Notes: a model not told the origin generated them from the letters alone. Shown: positions 48,103-60,002, counted from the first letter of the stretch. The stretch: 64,000 nucleotides of DNA from Rhabditophanes sp. KR3021 (GCA_963281155.1 CAUJLY010000002.1:5518001-5582000); one strand, 5' to 3'. A program made the numbers and translations.

Positions 48103-48222
48103 TCAAACAATTAGATATCAGTTAAAAATTAGATATTCTTTGTCATTCAAACAATTAAATATTCTTTGTCAACAAACAATTAAATATTTTTTGTCAGTCA
48201 AACAATTAAATATTCTTTGTCG
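48103..48222. repeat. Tandem repeat overlapping the MARCH stop codon
   Basis: About 25-bp units of CAAACAATTAAATATTCTTTGTC-type sequence: roughly 48103, 48127, 48148, 48173 and 48199. The unit at 48199-48222 encodes the last residues and stop of the MARCH gene; the others lie in its 3'UTR. Confidence 0.85.
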
Positions 48223-49555
48223 ATATCAGTTTGAATTCCTTCAGGAAGGAGCATCTTTCTGTCCTGGTTGTGAATTGAAGTAGATATGGAAGCATGATAC
48301 ACATTTCTTTCACCTTCGTCGTAGTTCCGAATCGCCCAATTTTTGTTTGTCAAGATAATTTGAACCAACGATTTAAACATCGTATTTTCGGCTTTATATT
48401 GAGTAAACAAAGACATCAAAAAAGCGATAAAAAACAGAACTGATGAGATTAGGACAATAATTTCAGCCTCAGTCAGACCTGGAGATGTTCTATGCGTCCT
48501 GTAAACATACTGTTGTTCAGACATCTTCAAGTAATGCGTTGATATCGAAGCGCATAATAGCATGATTGCCAAAAGAACTATAAACAAAAAGTTGAGGATC
48601 TTGTCACTAGTAGATAAAGTTGGAAAGTGAAATTTGCGCAAACTCAGCATACTATTGAATTGATATGTGGTGCCGCAAAGCTCACACGAAGGTATACTAC
48701 AAAATAATTGTTTACAGGAAATTTGAAGCCAACGCTGAAAGTAGAAAAATTATCAAATGGCAAAAGCTATACATTTAGATAAAATTATTAAATGACAAAA
48801 GTTATAAAAGTAGATAACATTATTAAGCGAAGACAGTTATTCTAAATATGATTCACCCTCAATCCGAAAATAAATTGTTTAATTTAACAAAATAAAGTCT
48901 ACTTATACGGTTTTCCTTGCCATCCCAGACAACACTATTCATCAAATAATTTCCGCCTTCAACCTCATTATATTCCCTTTTCAACACTTTTATCCCTCAA
49001 ATTATATGAAGCTTAGAAAGGATTTTTTGTATCGGCACACTAAGTGAAAAACATATAGTAGTTTAAAAACGAAGCCATGCTCATTTCAAGTACCATTCTT
49101 TTTGTAACAAAAATAGATGACTTTATTTATATGGGAAAAGGGTGAACAATTTTAATTACATCATTTACCATTATAAATGCTATTTTTAACCCACCGATAA
49201 ACAAGCTGTATGTATGAATTTCATGGTTCCCGAACATTTACACGGAGCTATTAGTGGATGTTTTGCGGAATCATCTACTGAATGACATATCCTACAAAAA
49301 GGCAGTTGTTGGGAAGAGTTTGTGAGGATAGAAGTTTCTTCCTCTTTTGATAAATTTGGACTCGTTTTTGTTTCTATAAATGAATAGTTAATTTTTTTGT
49401 AAAAGCCAAAAGTTACCTGAAAAACATGGCCACCCGACTAACGAACCACTTTCAGCTTGTTCCTTGTCCAATAAGGTACCCTTAATTTTACTGTTGCTAC
49501 TAATGACACCACTTGCCAAGTCAACATCATTTAAGCCGTGCTTTGCACACGCCAT
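48198..49555 (-). CDS. MARCH-family RING-CH E3 ubiquitin ligase (284 aa)
   Basis: Three exons, 49555-49417, 49373-49195, 48734-48198, phases consistent. The RING-CH (C4HC3) zinc finger spans the exon 2/3 junction at about residues 67-129: CRIC, then CKC, H-TA-C, RWLQ, and SCELCG. The Trp after the second C-pair in RWLQ is the variant finger's hallmark. Two membrane segments follow (about 152-172 and 195-216), the topology of MARCH2/3/1/8, which ubiquitinate membrane proteins in the endosomal and plasma membrane system. An insertion (ISCKQLFCSIPS) makes the last loop slightly long. The first exon encodes a polar N-terminus. The ATG is one base after a GTGTTTTAG acceptor. The stop lies within a tandem repeat. 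Confidence 0.93.
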
Positions 49556-52500
49556 CCTAAAACACACACGTCTGAATGGAAAAAAAATAAATTATTTAAT
49601 GTTGTATATAGTTTGGGTGTATTTTCAAAATGTAAAAATATAAATAAATATATCCTTCAAATATATCTAATAAATGACAATATCATTGTGAATGTGTAGA
49701 TTTTTTGTTTTGTTTTGGCGATATCAAAAGAAGATAAAACAATAGTATTACTTGAATATAATATAATACTTTAATTGCTAATAACAAGTAAATGTGTACA
49801 AGATATATTACATAATAATACATAATAATAGATTCATTTTTTGTCATTAACATTTTTGTCCTTATCATGAGTAGGATTAATTATGGTGGACGTTTAATGA
49901 ATATCAAAGAATGTTATCCATGGTATTAATGTATTTACTATATATTTCTTTTCCATGAAAGTGAGTAAAAACTTTCCAGGAACAAAACCTGTTCGAGTGA
50001 AGTGATGATGGTGCATATGGCGTTGACGACGGCCTTTTTGAGTGTTAACAATAAATATATGTATGGAAATTGTATGAAATAAATATGTGTATGTGAGGGA
50101 TATATCCGACAACGATGGTCATTAGAATCTTATGAATAAGAATATGCATTTTGTTATGATAAAGGGGAAAAATTAGCGAGTATCAATGTAATAAAGGGAA
50201 TGAGGAATGGATAAATTGTGTAGATGGGTCCTATAAATTAGTAATGACAATTGTATAAATTTGGCCAGATACATCTTTTAATGCCATAAAAGTTACACTA
50301 ATATCTAATTATCAGAATGAGCTAAAACGAAGAGTGTTAAGGATATTTATGAAGGCGTCCAAAAAGCATATAAATAAATAGATAGATATATTTATGTGGT
50401 GTCCCATTAGAGGATTGTTCTAAGGACAGCTGTGTTGTGAAGACAAGGCAGTATAACCTCTTCTAATTGAACTGAATGGCAAGGGTTTAATGTAAAAAGT
50501 CTGATAAATAAAGATTTGTTCTAGGACTAGATAAAGATAGAGACAAGGACGAACATGAAATTAGATGTCTTTTGTTAGAAACCAGACGGGTTTACATCCA
50601 ATTGACAATAAAATAATAGGCGAACTGTAATTATTATTTTTCATAATATGAGATGATCTAAGAGTGGCTAAACACTCTCTTCTTTTGTTGATGCGTTTTA
50701 TACTATTTCCATTTAATACTTCGAATACTTACTAGGTAAATTAAATTAATTTACTTTAATTCAGAGTTAATGATCGACAATTAGATAATTGGTTCAATTT
50801 AGGCAGCTATTGATGCATTATTTGGAAAAAATGAGAAGACCATTAAAAATAGACTAAACTTTATAGAATAAAATGTTGTAAAAAAAGTTTACTAAACATT
50901 TGTCTCATGGTAATGGATGTAAAAACAATTATTACCTTGTGATTGAATGTTATTAAATATAGTCGAATGTGATTTAATTGCAAAAAAGATGCGCGTTACC
51001 CATTTTTATTATTATTAAAATATACATTTAATAGAAATAAACGATTATTTGTATTGAGCACAAAAATAAATTTCATTTTGTAGTAGTCGGAAGTGCACAA
51101 AATCACATTTTTATCATTATACAATTATACCATTATATCATTATAATCAAAGGATTTTATCATCAAAAGCAAATTTTGGTTCCTTAAAACCATATGTTCG
51201 AATTATGATGTGTTATAATGTGTGACAATAAATAAATTGCAAAGAAAGCCAAAGTTTGACAAAGAAAGCCGATTTAAGCATCAAAACAAGGATGTTTAAA
51301 GATATTAAGTTGATCACTCGATGTGTGCGGCACTGTCTTTTTGATAGGAAGCTGTTAAGAAACGGGAAATTGTTTGGCTGTTCAGTTGTGTGCAAGGACC
51401 GTTCTTAAGTAGCTGGCCATAAAAGGTTCTAATCTTACAGCCCATTAAATTATGATATTACATTAGCCTTGAATTTTGTTTGAATATCTTAAATTTATTT
51501 GAACTTAAAAGAAAGATAGATTGTATGTGATAAGCTTATTTAATGAACAAACTACGAAAGAGTAGAAAGTAAATAGGGTTAAAGCGTTATCCAACGTCTA
51601 TCAATTATAAACAAAGAAAGGTATAAAAAATAAAAACCTCCTATAAAAATTCCAAATATTTTCAAATGGTTGCTGACTCATAATTATTATATAATAAAAA
51701 ATGATGTCACTCTAGATATCATAAATGCATTCATCATTTCAATATAAAACAGGAATCACTACACAATTGCCTTCTTCTCTAACAACTGCATGAGACTGAT
51801 TTGACTGTTTTATTAGTATTTTTTGTCAGTTTTCATCATCAAAATAAAGTCTTATTTTATTCTTATTGTTATGATCTTAAATAATATTTGCGTTGTTTCG
51901 TAAATTGTCGTTTTATAGAATCAATAGATACACATTTTTTATTATTCCATGAGTTTATTTCATGATTTGTGATATTACTATTTATGTTCATGCATTTAGT
52001 TTCGCCTTGTTTATGAAGTAAGTCAAGCGCTCTAATAAGCCACTTATAATAGTAGTTAACTACTCTATTTTGAGATAGATATTATGACTGAGTTTTTCTT
52101 TACCTTCAAACTTCCTAAATATAACTAATATTGTACCTACATTTGCACTTTGGAAAACAAATGTTTTTGATTAAAACAAAATTGTTTTCTTCAAAACATG
52201 ACGAGACGTTTATGATTTTTGATTTTTATACCGGGCGATAGATAGATGTAGTAAAAGAGCTTTAAATAGATTATTATTATTTCAATGACACTTCCGTTAA
52301 CGCGTTGATTATGTTTGCGCAACACTCTCGAAATGGACAATCCTCTTCGTTTACTAATAATAATTAGAAAAGAAACGATCGAGGCAGCGACTAATTTTGT
52401 ACAATTGACCGTTTATTTAATGCAAACCAAATATCTCATCGCAATTCATTCGATACAAAAGTTCGTATTTATGTCTATTATTGCCGTCATACCCTAAATA

Positions 52501-52818
52501 ACATAAAGGTATTACTGAATTTACACAACATTGGAAAGTTTGCGGTTAACGCAGTTATTGCCTAAGCAACGTTGCCATGTGCAGTTCGCACATATCATCG
52601 ATCTTTTGACTGTCAACTCCCCTCACCTTCATTCATTTATTAGCCACTAAATTGGTAACTAAAGTGTCTTGCTAAGATTGAATTAAACACACTAAGTTAA
52701 TGTCTTGCTTAGTTTGAATCAACTAATATGGTGTCTTGTTTAACGTCCATTTGCGTTTTTCATGATCATTTTTATTTGCGTTTGAAATGCACTAAACTAA
52801 TGTTTCTGCTTTTATAGA
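49556..52818. other. Intergenic 3.2 kb, no gene seen
   Basis: AT-rich, with short chance frames only (for example 50112-49894 and 51395-51213 minus, 52315-52497 plus). Upstream of the CX-like gene at 52819 a TTTTATAG acceptor sits one base before the ATG, so its promoter and leader are expected in the right-hand part. Confidence 0.5.
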
Positions 52819-55192
52819 ATGTTATCAAGCAAGAAAGCGGGCTACATCATTTTCTTCATCGTTTTAATATCATCTCCATGTGATATTATAGGAAGAAAAT
52901 CATCTGGTGGAGGCTTTCAACGAGGCGGATCAGCTGCTAGTTCACAATCAGCTAATAATGGTGCTCGGCCAGGAGGAATGCAATCCAACAGTGGATTCCA
53001 GCCTCAGCAAAACAACATGGGACAACACAATTCTGGATTCCAAGGAAATAACAATAATTTCAACAATCAACGACCAAATCAAGGATTTAACAACAACCAA
53101 AATCAAGGATTTAACAACAACCAAAATCAAGGATTTAACAATCAACACAACCAAGGATTTAACAATAATCAAAATCGTGGTGGTTTCAATAATCAACACA
53201 AGTAAGTTGGCTTTTTACTAAATTAACAACTAATTCTTTCAGCTCTGGTGGTTCTTCCGGAACTTTCAAGAAAGCACTCGCAGGCGCAGCAATCGGAGCT
53301 ATAGGAGGTAAATCATCTTCTAATCACCTTATCTAATTAATTTAATTTTAGGTAATATAAGAGAACAATTAAAATTAACGAGTTTATTGGAAAAGGGGTA
53401 AAAATAGAGTAAATGGTAGTTAAGTAATATGTTTTTGAGACATATGCATTTTCTCAAGAATAATCTGTGAGATTCTCTTCACAGTAGTGGGATGTTTTTT
53501 ATACATTACTTGATTGAAATGCCCGGATGCATCAATATTTTTTAAGATATCTTGTAGGTTAAGTATAACAGCATATTCATAGGCTAACGACTCGTTACTT
53601 GTCAAATCATCAAGGTAATAGCTACTAATTGTCTTTTTCCATGCAAAATATCCATAATCTTGGTTTCTTTTGTCTTCAAAGGGATGAATACAGAGAAATA
53701 ACGTTGACTATCCCATTGATGATCATTAGAGCTTGTTTCTCACCGGAGACACGGCAATAGAAAATAGCTTCCGAAACTTGTTTAAGATCTAACAATCCAT
53801 AATCAACATTTTCGGAACATCTAACAGAACTTAGAATGATTGTTTTCCGAGTGTCAGCCTTCTTAGGAATATCAGTTAGCTTCTTCAACAATGGTTCAAG
53901 ATCCAATTGCGTGTCTTCCTCAAATATCTTTTTGACTTCAGTTCCAACTTGCTACATACTTTCCCTCTGCAATGACAAGCTAGATTCGGGAAGCTATTGA
54001 GCGTATCACCACAAGCTTCACATTTGAAGGCACCACCCTTTTGAATAGTTGAATCAGTACTGTTTGGAAATGCATTCATAGACATTCTATAAAATTGTGT
54101 TTAGATATTCCATAAATGAACAAGCAAATTACCTTTTGAAAAAAGACACTTTCCAATATCTTATTGAGACAAAAACCCAACATCCATTTCATATTGATAA
54201 TATCTGATAATTATATTTTTTATTCGTACCATAGGAATGCTCATTTATGAAGGAACTAAGGCAATTATCAAATCTGCCACAACTCCCTTCCAAGTTGAAG
54301 GAAAGAACTATTACTGGGGAAATGAAAACTACAAAGGAGGAAGCAACCAACATATGTGTTCGATGCCTTTAGAGCAATTGCAAAATCAACCAAGAACGAA
54401 ACGCGACGCCGAAGTCACCACAACTACAACTCACGCTCCAGATGCTACGACTACTACCACAACTGCTGCTCCAGGAGTTAGTACTACTCCCAGCCCAGCT
54501 GACGCCCTTAAGAACATCCAATTCCAAGATGGATCTAGGCCAAAAACCATTAACTGGAGTTGTAACAACAACGAACAATGTAACGTCCCAACTATGGGAT
54601 GTATTCCACAACCCCAAAACAATGTTCAAAACACAAATGCCGCTGGAAAATCTGGAAGTAGCGGAATGGGATTCGGAACAATTGTTTTACTGTCAGTTTG
54701 CCGCTACATTTTGTGGTCTTAAATCTAATTATCTAATACCATGTTTGTGTATATGTTAAATATTTGTAAAATTTATCCTAAACTTCAACATATTTTTTCT
54801 GTTTCAGCGTCATTTTATTCATGATTTTGATGTGCTGTTGTGGCCTTGGATTAATTTATTTGTTTTGTCGATCAGTGTTATCCTGCTTTGATTCAAACAA
54901 CGATAATAGTAAGCATAATGACTATGCTCAGAATCAAAATTATTCCTCAGGATATCCTGATCAATGTAAGTTCGCCAATTAAGAGAAAACATTGACCATG
55001 TCTTTTTCAGCTCAATCGTATCCAATGCAAAACTACCCAAACCAACAGCCTCAAAACTACCCCAACCAACAACCCCAAAACTATCCATCTTACCCCAGTG
55101 GCAACAATCAACAATATCCCGCATACCCTAGTAATCAAGGAGGAGGTTATCCATCCCACCAACAACCTCAATACCCTGTTTATAACAACTAA
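52819..55192 (+). CDS. Secreted/membrane CX-module-like protein with Gly/Asn/Gln repeats (414 aa)
   Basis: Five exons: 52819-53201, 53243-53307, 54235-54691, 54808-54965, 55011-55192; total 1245 nt. Order: signal peptide (GYIIFFIVLISSPC); a G/S/N/Q-rich region with four 8-residue QGFNNNQN repeats; a short conserved hydrophobic segment FKKALAGAAIGAIGG; IYEGTKAIIKSATTPF then YYWG; a Thr-rich, mucin-like spacer with a possible KRD cleavage site; FQDGSRPKTINWSC and two further Cys, the pattern of the nematode CX module although with fewer cysteines; a transmembrane helix with CCCGLGLIYLFC; and a cytoplasmic NYPNQQPQ repeat tail. The layout resembles nematode CX-module proteins of unknown function. 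An antisense gene occupies intron 2. Confidence 0.85.
53420..54085 (-). pseudogene. Antisense gene in intron 2 of the CX-like gene, three frame breaks
   Basis: The start at 54085 is one base after a TTTATAG acceptor. It begins with a small zinc-ribbon-like FKCEACG...CHC motif, then an acidic/Leu-rich helix-forming region, and ends KHIT at 53420. Coding character is good throughout, but the frame changes near 53960, near 53710 and near 53680. Each change is in the same direction (one base short) and there are no other stops. The first break contains GTATGTAG, which would restore frame if removed but is far too short for a known intron. I do not recognise the family. It is either a young pseudogene or affected by assembly errors. 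Confidence 0.5.
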
Positions 55193-55714
55193 ATTGCATC
55201 CCCAAATTGCCATGAAATAATGACGAATGTTTTGTTATTTGTAAAAAGAGACATTCCTAACTTTTATCTAAAATAATATGTGTCCTTTTATGTATAATTA
55301 CTATTTCCTCTTATTAATAAATGTATGAAGTTATTTAAAGAATATTTAGCTAGAATCTATTTTTAGGTTAAATAACCACAACAAAATAATCGGATAAATC
55401 AAAATAGGTTATCCATCATTTGTAAAGTATGCCGTAGGTTGTAGCAACAAGCTGACTGTTTATAACTTAGTTTTCATCAAGAATAGAGTATGAATGATGA
55501 TGATGGTTTGTCATTTTCGAAAGTGACACCACTGATGCCTCTTTTTTAAATATTCTGTATGATTTCGAAATCACTTTCTTTAATATGTTCGAAACAATTC
55601 AGCCAAGGAATTTTATTGAAGCGAAACATTAAATGAGATGCAAGAATTAATTCTATTTGTTTCAGAAAGATACTTAGAAGCAGACACGTTAACAAAACAC
55701 CAATTATTTTGCAG
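55193..55714. terminator. Convergent spacer with polyadenylation signal
   Basis: Between the CX-like gene (plus) and the EF-hand gene (minus). AATAAA for the plus gene is at 55316-55321. No other feature seen. Confidence 0.6.
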
Positions 55715-56275
55715 TTAGCAGCAAAAGCGAATTCTTCTCATAACTTTGACAAATTCACTGAAATCAATGTAACCATCTCGGTTACAGTCAGCTGCTTCAA
55801 ATGTATGGGATAAATGTTCGCAGTTATGGTTACATCCCAATTCATTTAAGATCTTCTTGACACTTTCTGAAATCGACACCGTATTAATTAATTAGTTATG
55901 CATCATTACCGAAGGAAATTTCGCCGCTTTTATGGTCAACATATTTGTCGAAGTGGTGTTCCATCTCGGAAATAGTAATTTTTTTGTTTTCGGGATTTTT
56001 CATGAAAGTAACAAACGATTCTTCGTCAATTTTCCCATTTCTATCAGTATCAACTTCCTCAAAAATGAAGTCTAACTCTCTTCTAGTCGGTTCAGTATGT
56101 GTCATTCGAAGCAAAGCCGCTATTTCTGATCTTCCAAGCAAGCCATCATTGTCCAAGTCAAGCATATGAAATACATCAATCAACTCTACAATTTTTAAAA
56201 TAGTTCAATAGTGAAAGAGTATTACTTACCATTATCATTGAGAATGTATCTTTCACACATATAAGAGGAATCCAT
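55715..56275 (-). CDS. Calmodulin-like EF-hand protein (157 aa)
   Basis: Exons 56275-56230, 56185-55910, 55866-55715. Four EF-hand positions: loop 1 DLDNDGLLGRSE canonical; loop 2 DTDRNGKIDEES with Ser instead of Glu at position 12; loop 3 degenerate (KYVDHKSGEISFG region); loop 4 DCNRDGYIDFSE canonical. The helix pairs and length match the calmodulin/troponin C superfamily, but the sequence is too divergent to be calmodulin itself. The C-terminus RIRFCC could be lipid-modified. The ATG is two bases after a TATTAG acceptor. Confidence 0.9.
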
Positions 56276-57505
56276 CTCTAATAATAGAAAAGTTAATTAT
56301 ACTATTTAAGGTTTTATCTGAAACATAATAAAAAACATTAAACTAAAGGAAACGCGAAAAAATGATAGCTTTGGCAAAATAGACAATAAGTAGTGATATT
56401 ATACAACATTTCCCTCTCTCTTTCGCCCACCACTCATCATAACAATATGGTGACGAACAAAAAATGCTCCATACTTTAATATTGTTGCAACAATAAACAC
56501 TGAAACAAAAAAAGCAAAAAGATGAACTTATACTCAAAAATATTTAAAGATATATATCTATCTGGTGGATGGAATCTTAAGACTATGAGCTTATTATTCA
56601 AATCTTATTTCCCCAAGGCTAGTAAGGAGGCAATATGCTTTTAAATCAAAATGAAATATTTGGAGTGTAAAAAATTACTGAAACAATAAGCTTAAAGCAC
56701 ATGGTATTTTGGCATAAGGACTAAATATACCTAGACTTTTTAAGACTCAATTTAGAAAAAAGAACGTGTATGGTATTAGTACATGTTTATTTATGGTTCA
56801 GAATAATGTTTTCGAATCATAAACTTGGATAAATAAACTTTGAGAGTAAAATGTTTTAAACTTTAAGCCGACGGCCCATGATGTTATTAAAAAAGCTTAC
56901 TGGAGCAAAAAATAAATTGAATGGCAATATGGATGGAGGGAGAATTAATGGTAAATTAAAAGTACATCATCACAAACCAAGCTCCTCATAAAAAGTCGCA
57001 AAGTTTGTGGCTCATTTTTGAGAAAACAAACTTTGTTATCTTAAATTATCCATCATTAAAACAGTTGTCTTTGAAGAAGTGTTGGTGTCGTTCACTCTTT
57101 CTTAATGAAAGACAGTAATTATGTTGATGAGCATACAACTTTGAAGACACTTCTTCACAATTAATGATGCCACGTCAGTAAATGTTTTTTCATTTTCAAA
57201 TTGACTATATGTTGATTAATAAAAGTGCTGTCAAAATCTTTTAAAATAACATTCATCAAATAAAAAAGTTTTAAGAATGTTTTCAAGATATATTTATTTT
57301 GGCGAGGATAATGGATACACACTTTTTTGTTACTTCAATAGAATAATGCGGAAATGCTTTTATTGTAGTTTCTTTTTTTGAATCGTTTCGAATTGAATGG
57401 CAATACCCTTTCAGGGCTTCAAAACAACTATTTTTACAAGATTACACAATTAAGATGTTTATTCAAAATAATATGATACATTGTTACAGAAAATTAAATA
57501 ATTTC
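56276..57505. other. Intergenic with an inverted repeat, no gene seen
   Basis: AT-rich spacer of 1.2 kb. Contains the inverted repeat at 57051-57169 and, for the CC2D1 gene on the minus strand, AATAAA at 57463-57458. Confidence 0.5.
57051..57169. repeat. Imperfect inverted repeat (hairpin)
   Basis: CATCATTAA with GAAGAAGTGT at 57051-57083 is found as the reverse complement at 57136-57169. The middle contains a smaller CTTTC...GAAAG palindrome. It could be a degenerate MITE or a transcribed hairpin; no target duplication was identified. Confidence 0.45.
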
Positions 57506-59770
57506 TCACTTTACCAACTCTAACCATTGTTCCTTAGTAGTATCCATTTTTGGTGGGCCAATCGACTTTGACAATCTGAAGGTAACATCAACAGTCCCCT
57601 CTGTCTTTTTTCTGCCATCCATTATCGGAACTCGCATCGCCAAAGTAGCATAATTTTCCAAATCCTTCAAAGGAACATCTACATGTCCTAATGGTTTGTC
57701 ACTTCTCAAAAAACCTCCTTTGTGGAAAAGCTCCAGCCTCAACTTTTTATTTCCGATGATTCTAATAAATTGCGTAGATTGTCTGGATATTTTGAAAATG
57801 ATTTTTTCATTGAATTCTAAATGAATCATTAGAAACACATAAATGAAATAGTTTTTACCTGGACTATTCGTGTAATTTATTACTGGAGTCGACCCCTTGG
57901 GATGATCGTTATGTGGGAAAGGAAATTCGTACTTGACAAAGGGACATAACTCTTCGTTTTTGTACCCTGTAATCGGTTTAATATCATTTGCCGAGATGAT
58001 ATTGAACTCAAGAATTGTGTCGTCTAGATCTGAATTGACTTGTGCCCGTGGTAGTACTTTTTCAACGTAATGAAATTTGGGGAGCTTGTTTTTGCGGGAT
58101 TGTTGCCTCAGGATGATGATGTCTTCGAGGGTGTCTTCAGCTAAATCTTCGTACAGAATGGCTGAATTTGCATCATTTTGAGAGGTAACTTGAATTAAGT
58201 TGTGAAGGCAGAGGGATAACTGCTTCATTAGAGCTTTTTCAAGCTTGTTAAAGTAGGGTTCGGGATTGTTGATTATACATTTGAGGGCAGACTTTGGAAT
58301 GTCTAGTTGGGGTGGCATTGGAACTTTCGCCAAGTCGACGGGAAGACCATTATCGCTAACTTTCATCATTACTTCAATTCCTTTAGCTGTGCGTAAACAT
58401 TCCTTGGCTTTGTCAATTTCTTGAGATTGTTTTTCAGAAAGTGCTTGTGTCTTAAAGCGTGAATAACGACGTCTCAAGAAAAACAATTGAGCCTCTTGTT
58501 TAGAAAGAGCATGTGGATTAATACGTGTTTGAGTGGCTTCATTTGTCTCGACTTCTCTTGAAAGTTGTTGTTTTGGAGGAGTCGGAGCTGGTTCCCTTGT
58601 TTGTTTACTTTGAGAAGTCATTGATGAAGCTGAAGAACGGTTGCTAGCAATTGTGTCATATTTGCCTGTCAACGGTTCAAAAGAAGGAGGGCACGGTAAA
58701 TAACCAATATCAGGCGTTTGCTTCTTTGCTAATGCTGTTATTGCCTCATCGTAAGAAGCAATTATTCTTTTGTTGCTTTTAAGACGTCTTTCATCATTCT
58801 TGGCTTTCAAAGTTTCGGCGTAGTCAATATAAAATTGTTTCCGTTGCAGCAAATCTTCCATCAAAGTTTTGGGTTTTGAGAGAGGTGCTTTTTTGGGGTT
58901 GTAAGGTTCAGGACCAGGTGGAATGTCTTCGAGACTGCAATCATCAATATTTGTTTCATTAATTGCCTCTAAAGCCTCCTTAAATTGCGTAATTGATTCG
59001 GCAAATTGGGCCAATTTTTGTTGATCCCCCACAGATTGAGCTAATTCAGCAACAGTTAAAAACGCTTGCATTCTCTCCCTGAGAACTCCGTGAAATTGTG
59101 CGACCTTCTCTGCTTTTGAAGGGCCTTTAGCCACTGGGACATTTGGTGCTTTTCTTGGTGGCAGGACTGGCACACTATCATTTGCAGGCTGAACTGGTGC
59201 ACCATCTTTTACTGGCTGAGCATTAATGAATCCACTTGGAACAGGTGGAATCTCTGAAACATCAATATCCTTTCCTGACAAGACATCACGAATTTGTTGC
59301 TTCAGTTTGTCAAGTTGACGCTGATACCGCTTTTCTTTGGCACTTTCCTTTTTCTGCTTTGAAAATTCCACTTGTTTTTGGTAGAATGAGGCGGCTGTTT
59401 TTAAGCGATCCAATAATTCTTTATCGATATTAATATTAGCAGCAGGTTGGGATGATACTACCTTTTTGGGATTGCCAGTAATAGTGTGCAATTCATTCAT
59501 CATCTCCTCGTCGTTCTCCAAATCTTCTTCCTCTTGTTGGACGGGTTTGTTCTTGATTACTTTAGATTTGGAAGGACCACTTAATTGTTTTAATAATTCC
59601 TCGTCATCACTGCCAACACCTTCTTCTCGCATCAATGCAGCAAATTCGGCTTCGCAGTCATCGTCATCATCAGCCTCAATGCCTAGACCTTTTAATTCTT
59701 TTAATAAATCCTCGTCTGTATCTACATTTCCATAAATACCGGATTCGAATTGTTTAATATCGAAATTCAT
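57506..59770 (-). CDS. CC2D1/lgd: Coiled-coil and C2 domain protein CC2D1/Lgd (740 aa)
   Basis: ESCRT-III (CHMP4/Shrub) binding protein that regulates endosomal sorting and Notch signalling. Exons 59770-57859 and 57816-57506; the 42-nt intron is a multiple of three without stops, so unspliced reading would insert 14 residues inside the C2 domain. Family features: acidic N-terminus; DM14 domains at the YQKQVEFSKQKKESAKEKRYQRQLDKL, QAFLTVAELAQSVGD, RKQFYIDYAETLKAKNDERRLK and FFLRRRYSRFKTQALSEKQ positions (four copies, each followed by a PP-x-P motif); then a C-terminal C2 domain (LEFNIISANDIK to DVTFRLS). Start at MNFDIKQF. Divergent from the ISOC gene with 232 bp between the start codons. Confidence 0.95.
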   Translation of the reverse strand: MNFDIKQFESGIYGNVDTDEDLLKELKGLGIEADDDDDCEAEFAALMREEGVGSDDEELLKQLSGPSKSKVIKNKPVQQEEEDLENDEEMMNELHTITGNPKKVVSSQPAANINIDKELLDRLKTAASFYQKQVEFSKQKKESAKEKRYQRQLDKLKQQIRDVLSGKDIDVSEIPPVPSGFINAQPVKDGAPVQPANDSVPVLPPRKAPNVPVAKGPSKAEKVAQFHGVLRERMQAFLTVAELAQSVGDQQKLAQFAESITQFKEALEAINETNIDDCSLEDIPPGPEPYNPKKAPLSKPKTLMEDLLQRKQFYIDYAETLKAKNDERRLKSNKRIIASYDEAITALAKKQTPDIGYLPCPPSFEPLTGKYDTIASNRSSASSMTSQSKQTREPAPTPPKQQLSREVETNEATQTRINPHALSKQEAQLFFLRRRYSRFKTQALSEKQSQEIDKAKECLRTAKGIEVMMKVSDNGLPVDLAKVPMPPQLDIPKSALKCIINNPEPYFNKLEKALMKQLSLCLHNLIQVTSQNDANSAILYEDLAEDTLEDIIILRQQSRKNKLPKFHYVEKVLPRAQVNSDLDDTILEFNIISANDIKPITGYKNEELCPFVKYEFPFPHNDHPKGSTPVINYTNSPGKNYFIYVFLMIHLEFNEKIIFKISRQSTQFIRIIGNKKLRLELFHKGGFLRSDKPLGHVDVPLKDLENYATLAMRVPIMDGRKKTEGTVDVTFRLSKSIGPPKMDTTKEQWLELVK

Positions 59771-60002
59771 AGCAACTAATTAATAGACACAAGCAATAAT
59801 GAAGTAATAAAAGTCAGCAAGAGACGCTATACACGTCTTGTCAAAATGTCGTGTCGGGAAACCAAGAAGACTGGTGATTAATAATGTTGGTGAATCATTA
59901 ATATTTGCGTTTTTAAAATTGCCATATAATAATAAGATATAAAAAGGATGATGAATGATAAATATGACTATCTAAGAAATTTTTTATTAGTTTGTTTTAG
60001 AA
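59771..60002. promoter_or_regulatory. Short divergent promoter region CC2D1 / ISOC
   Basis: Both genes start here in opposite directions, so regulatory sites must be shared or overlapping. Splice acceptors lie beside both ATGs (59777-59776 minus, 59999-60000 plus). A 23-nt motif AAGACTGGTGATTAATAATG-type at 59866-59888 recurs near 61373. Confidence 0.5.

Noticed and set aside
52948..53199. 83-codon minus-strand Val/Ile-rich frame
   Set aside because: It is the complement of the Gly/Asn/Gln repeat in the CX-like gene and has no independent support.
54369..54629. Minus-strand frames rich in Ser and Val
   Set aside because: They are the complement of the Thr-rich spacer of the CX-like gene.
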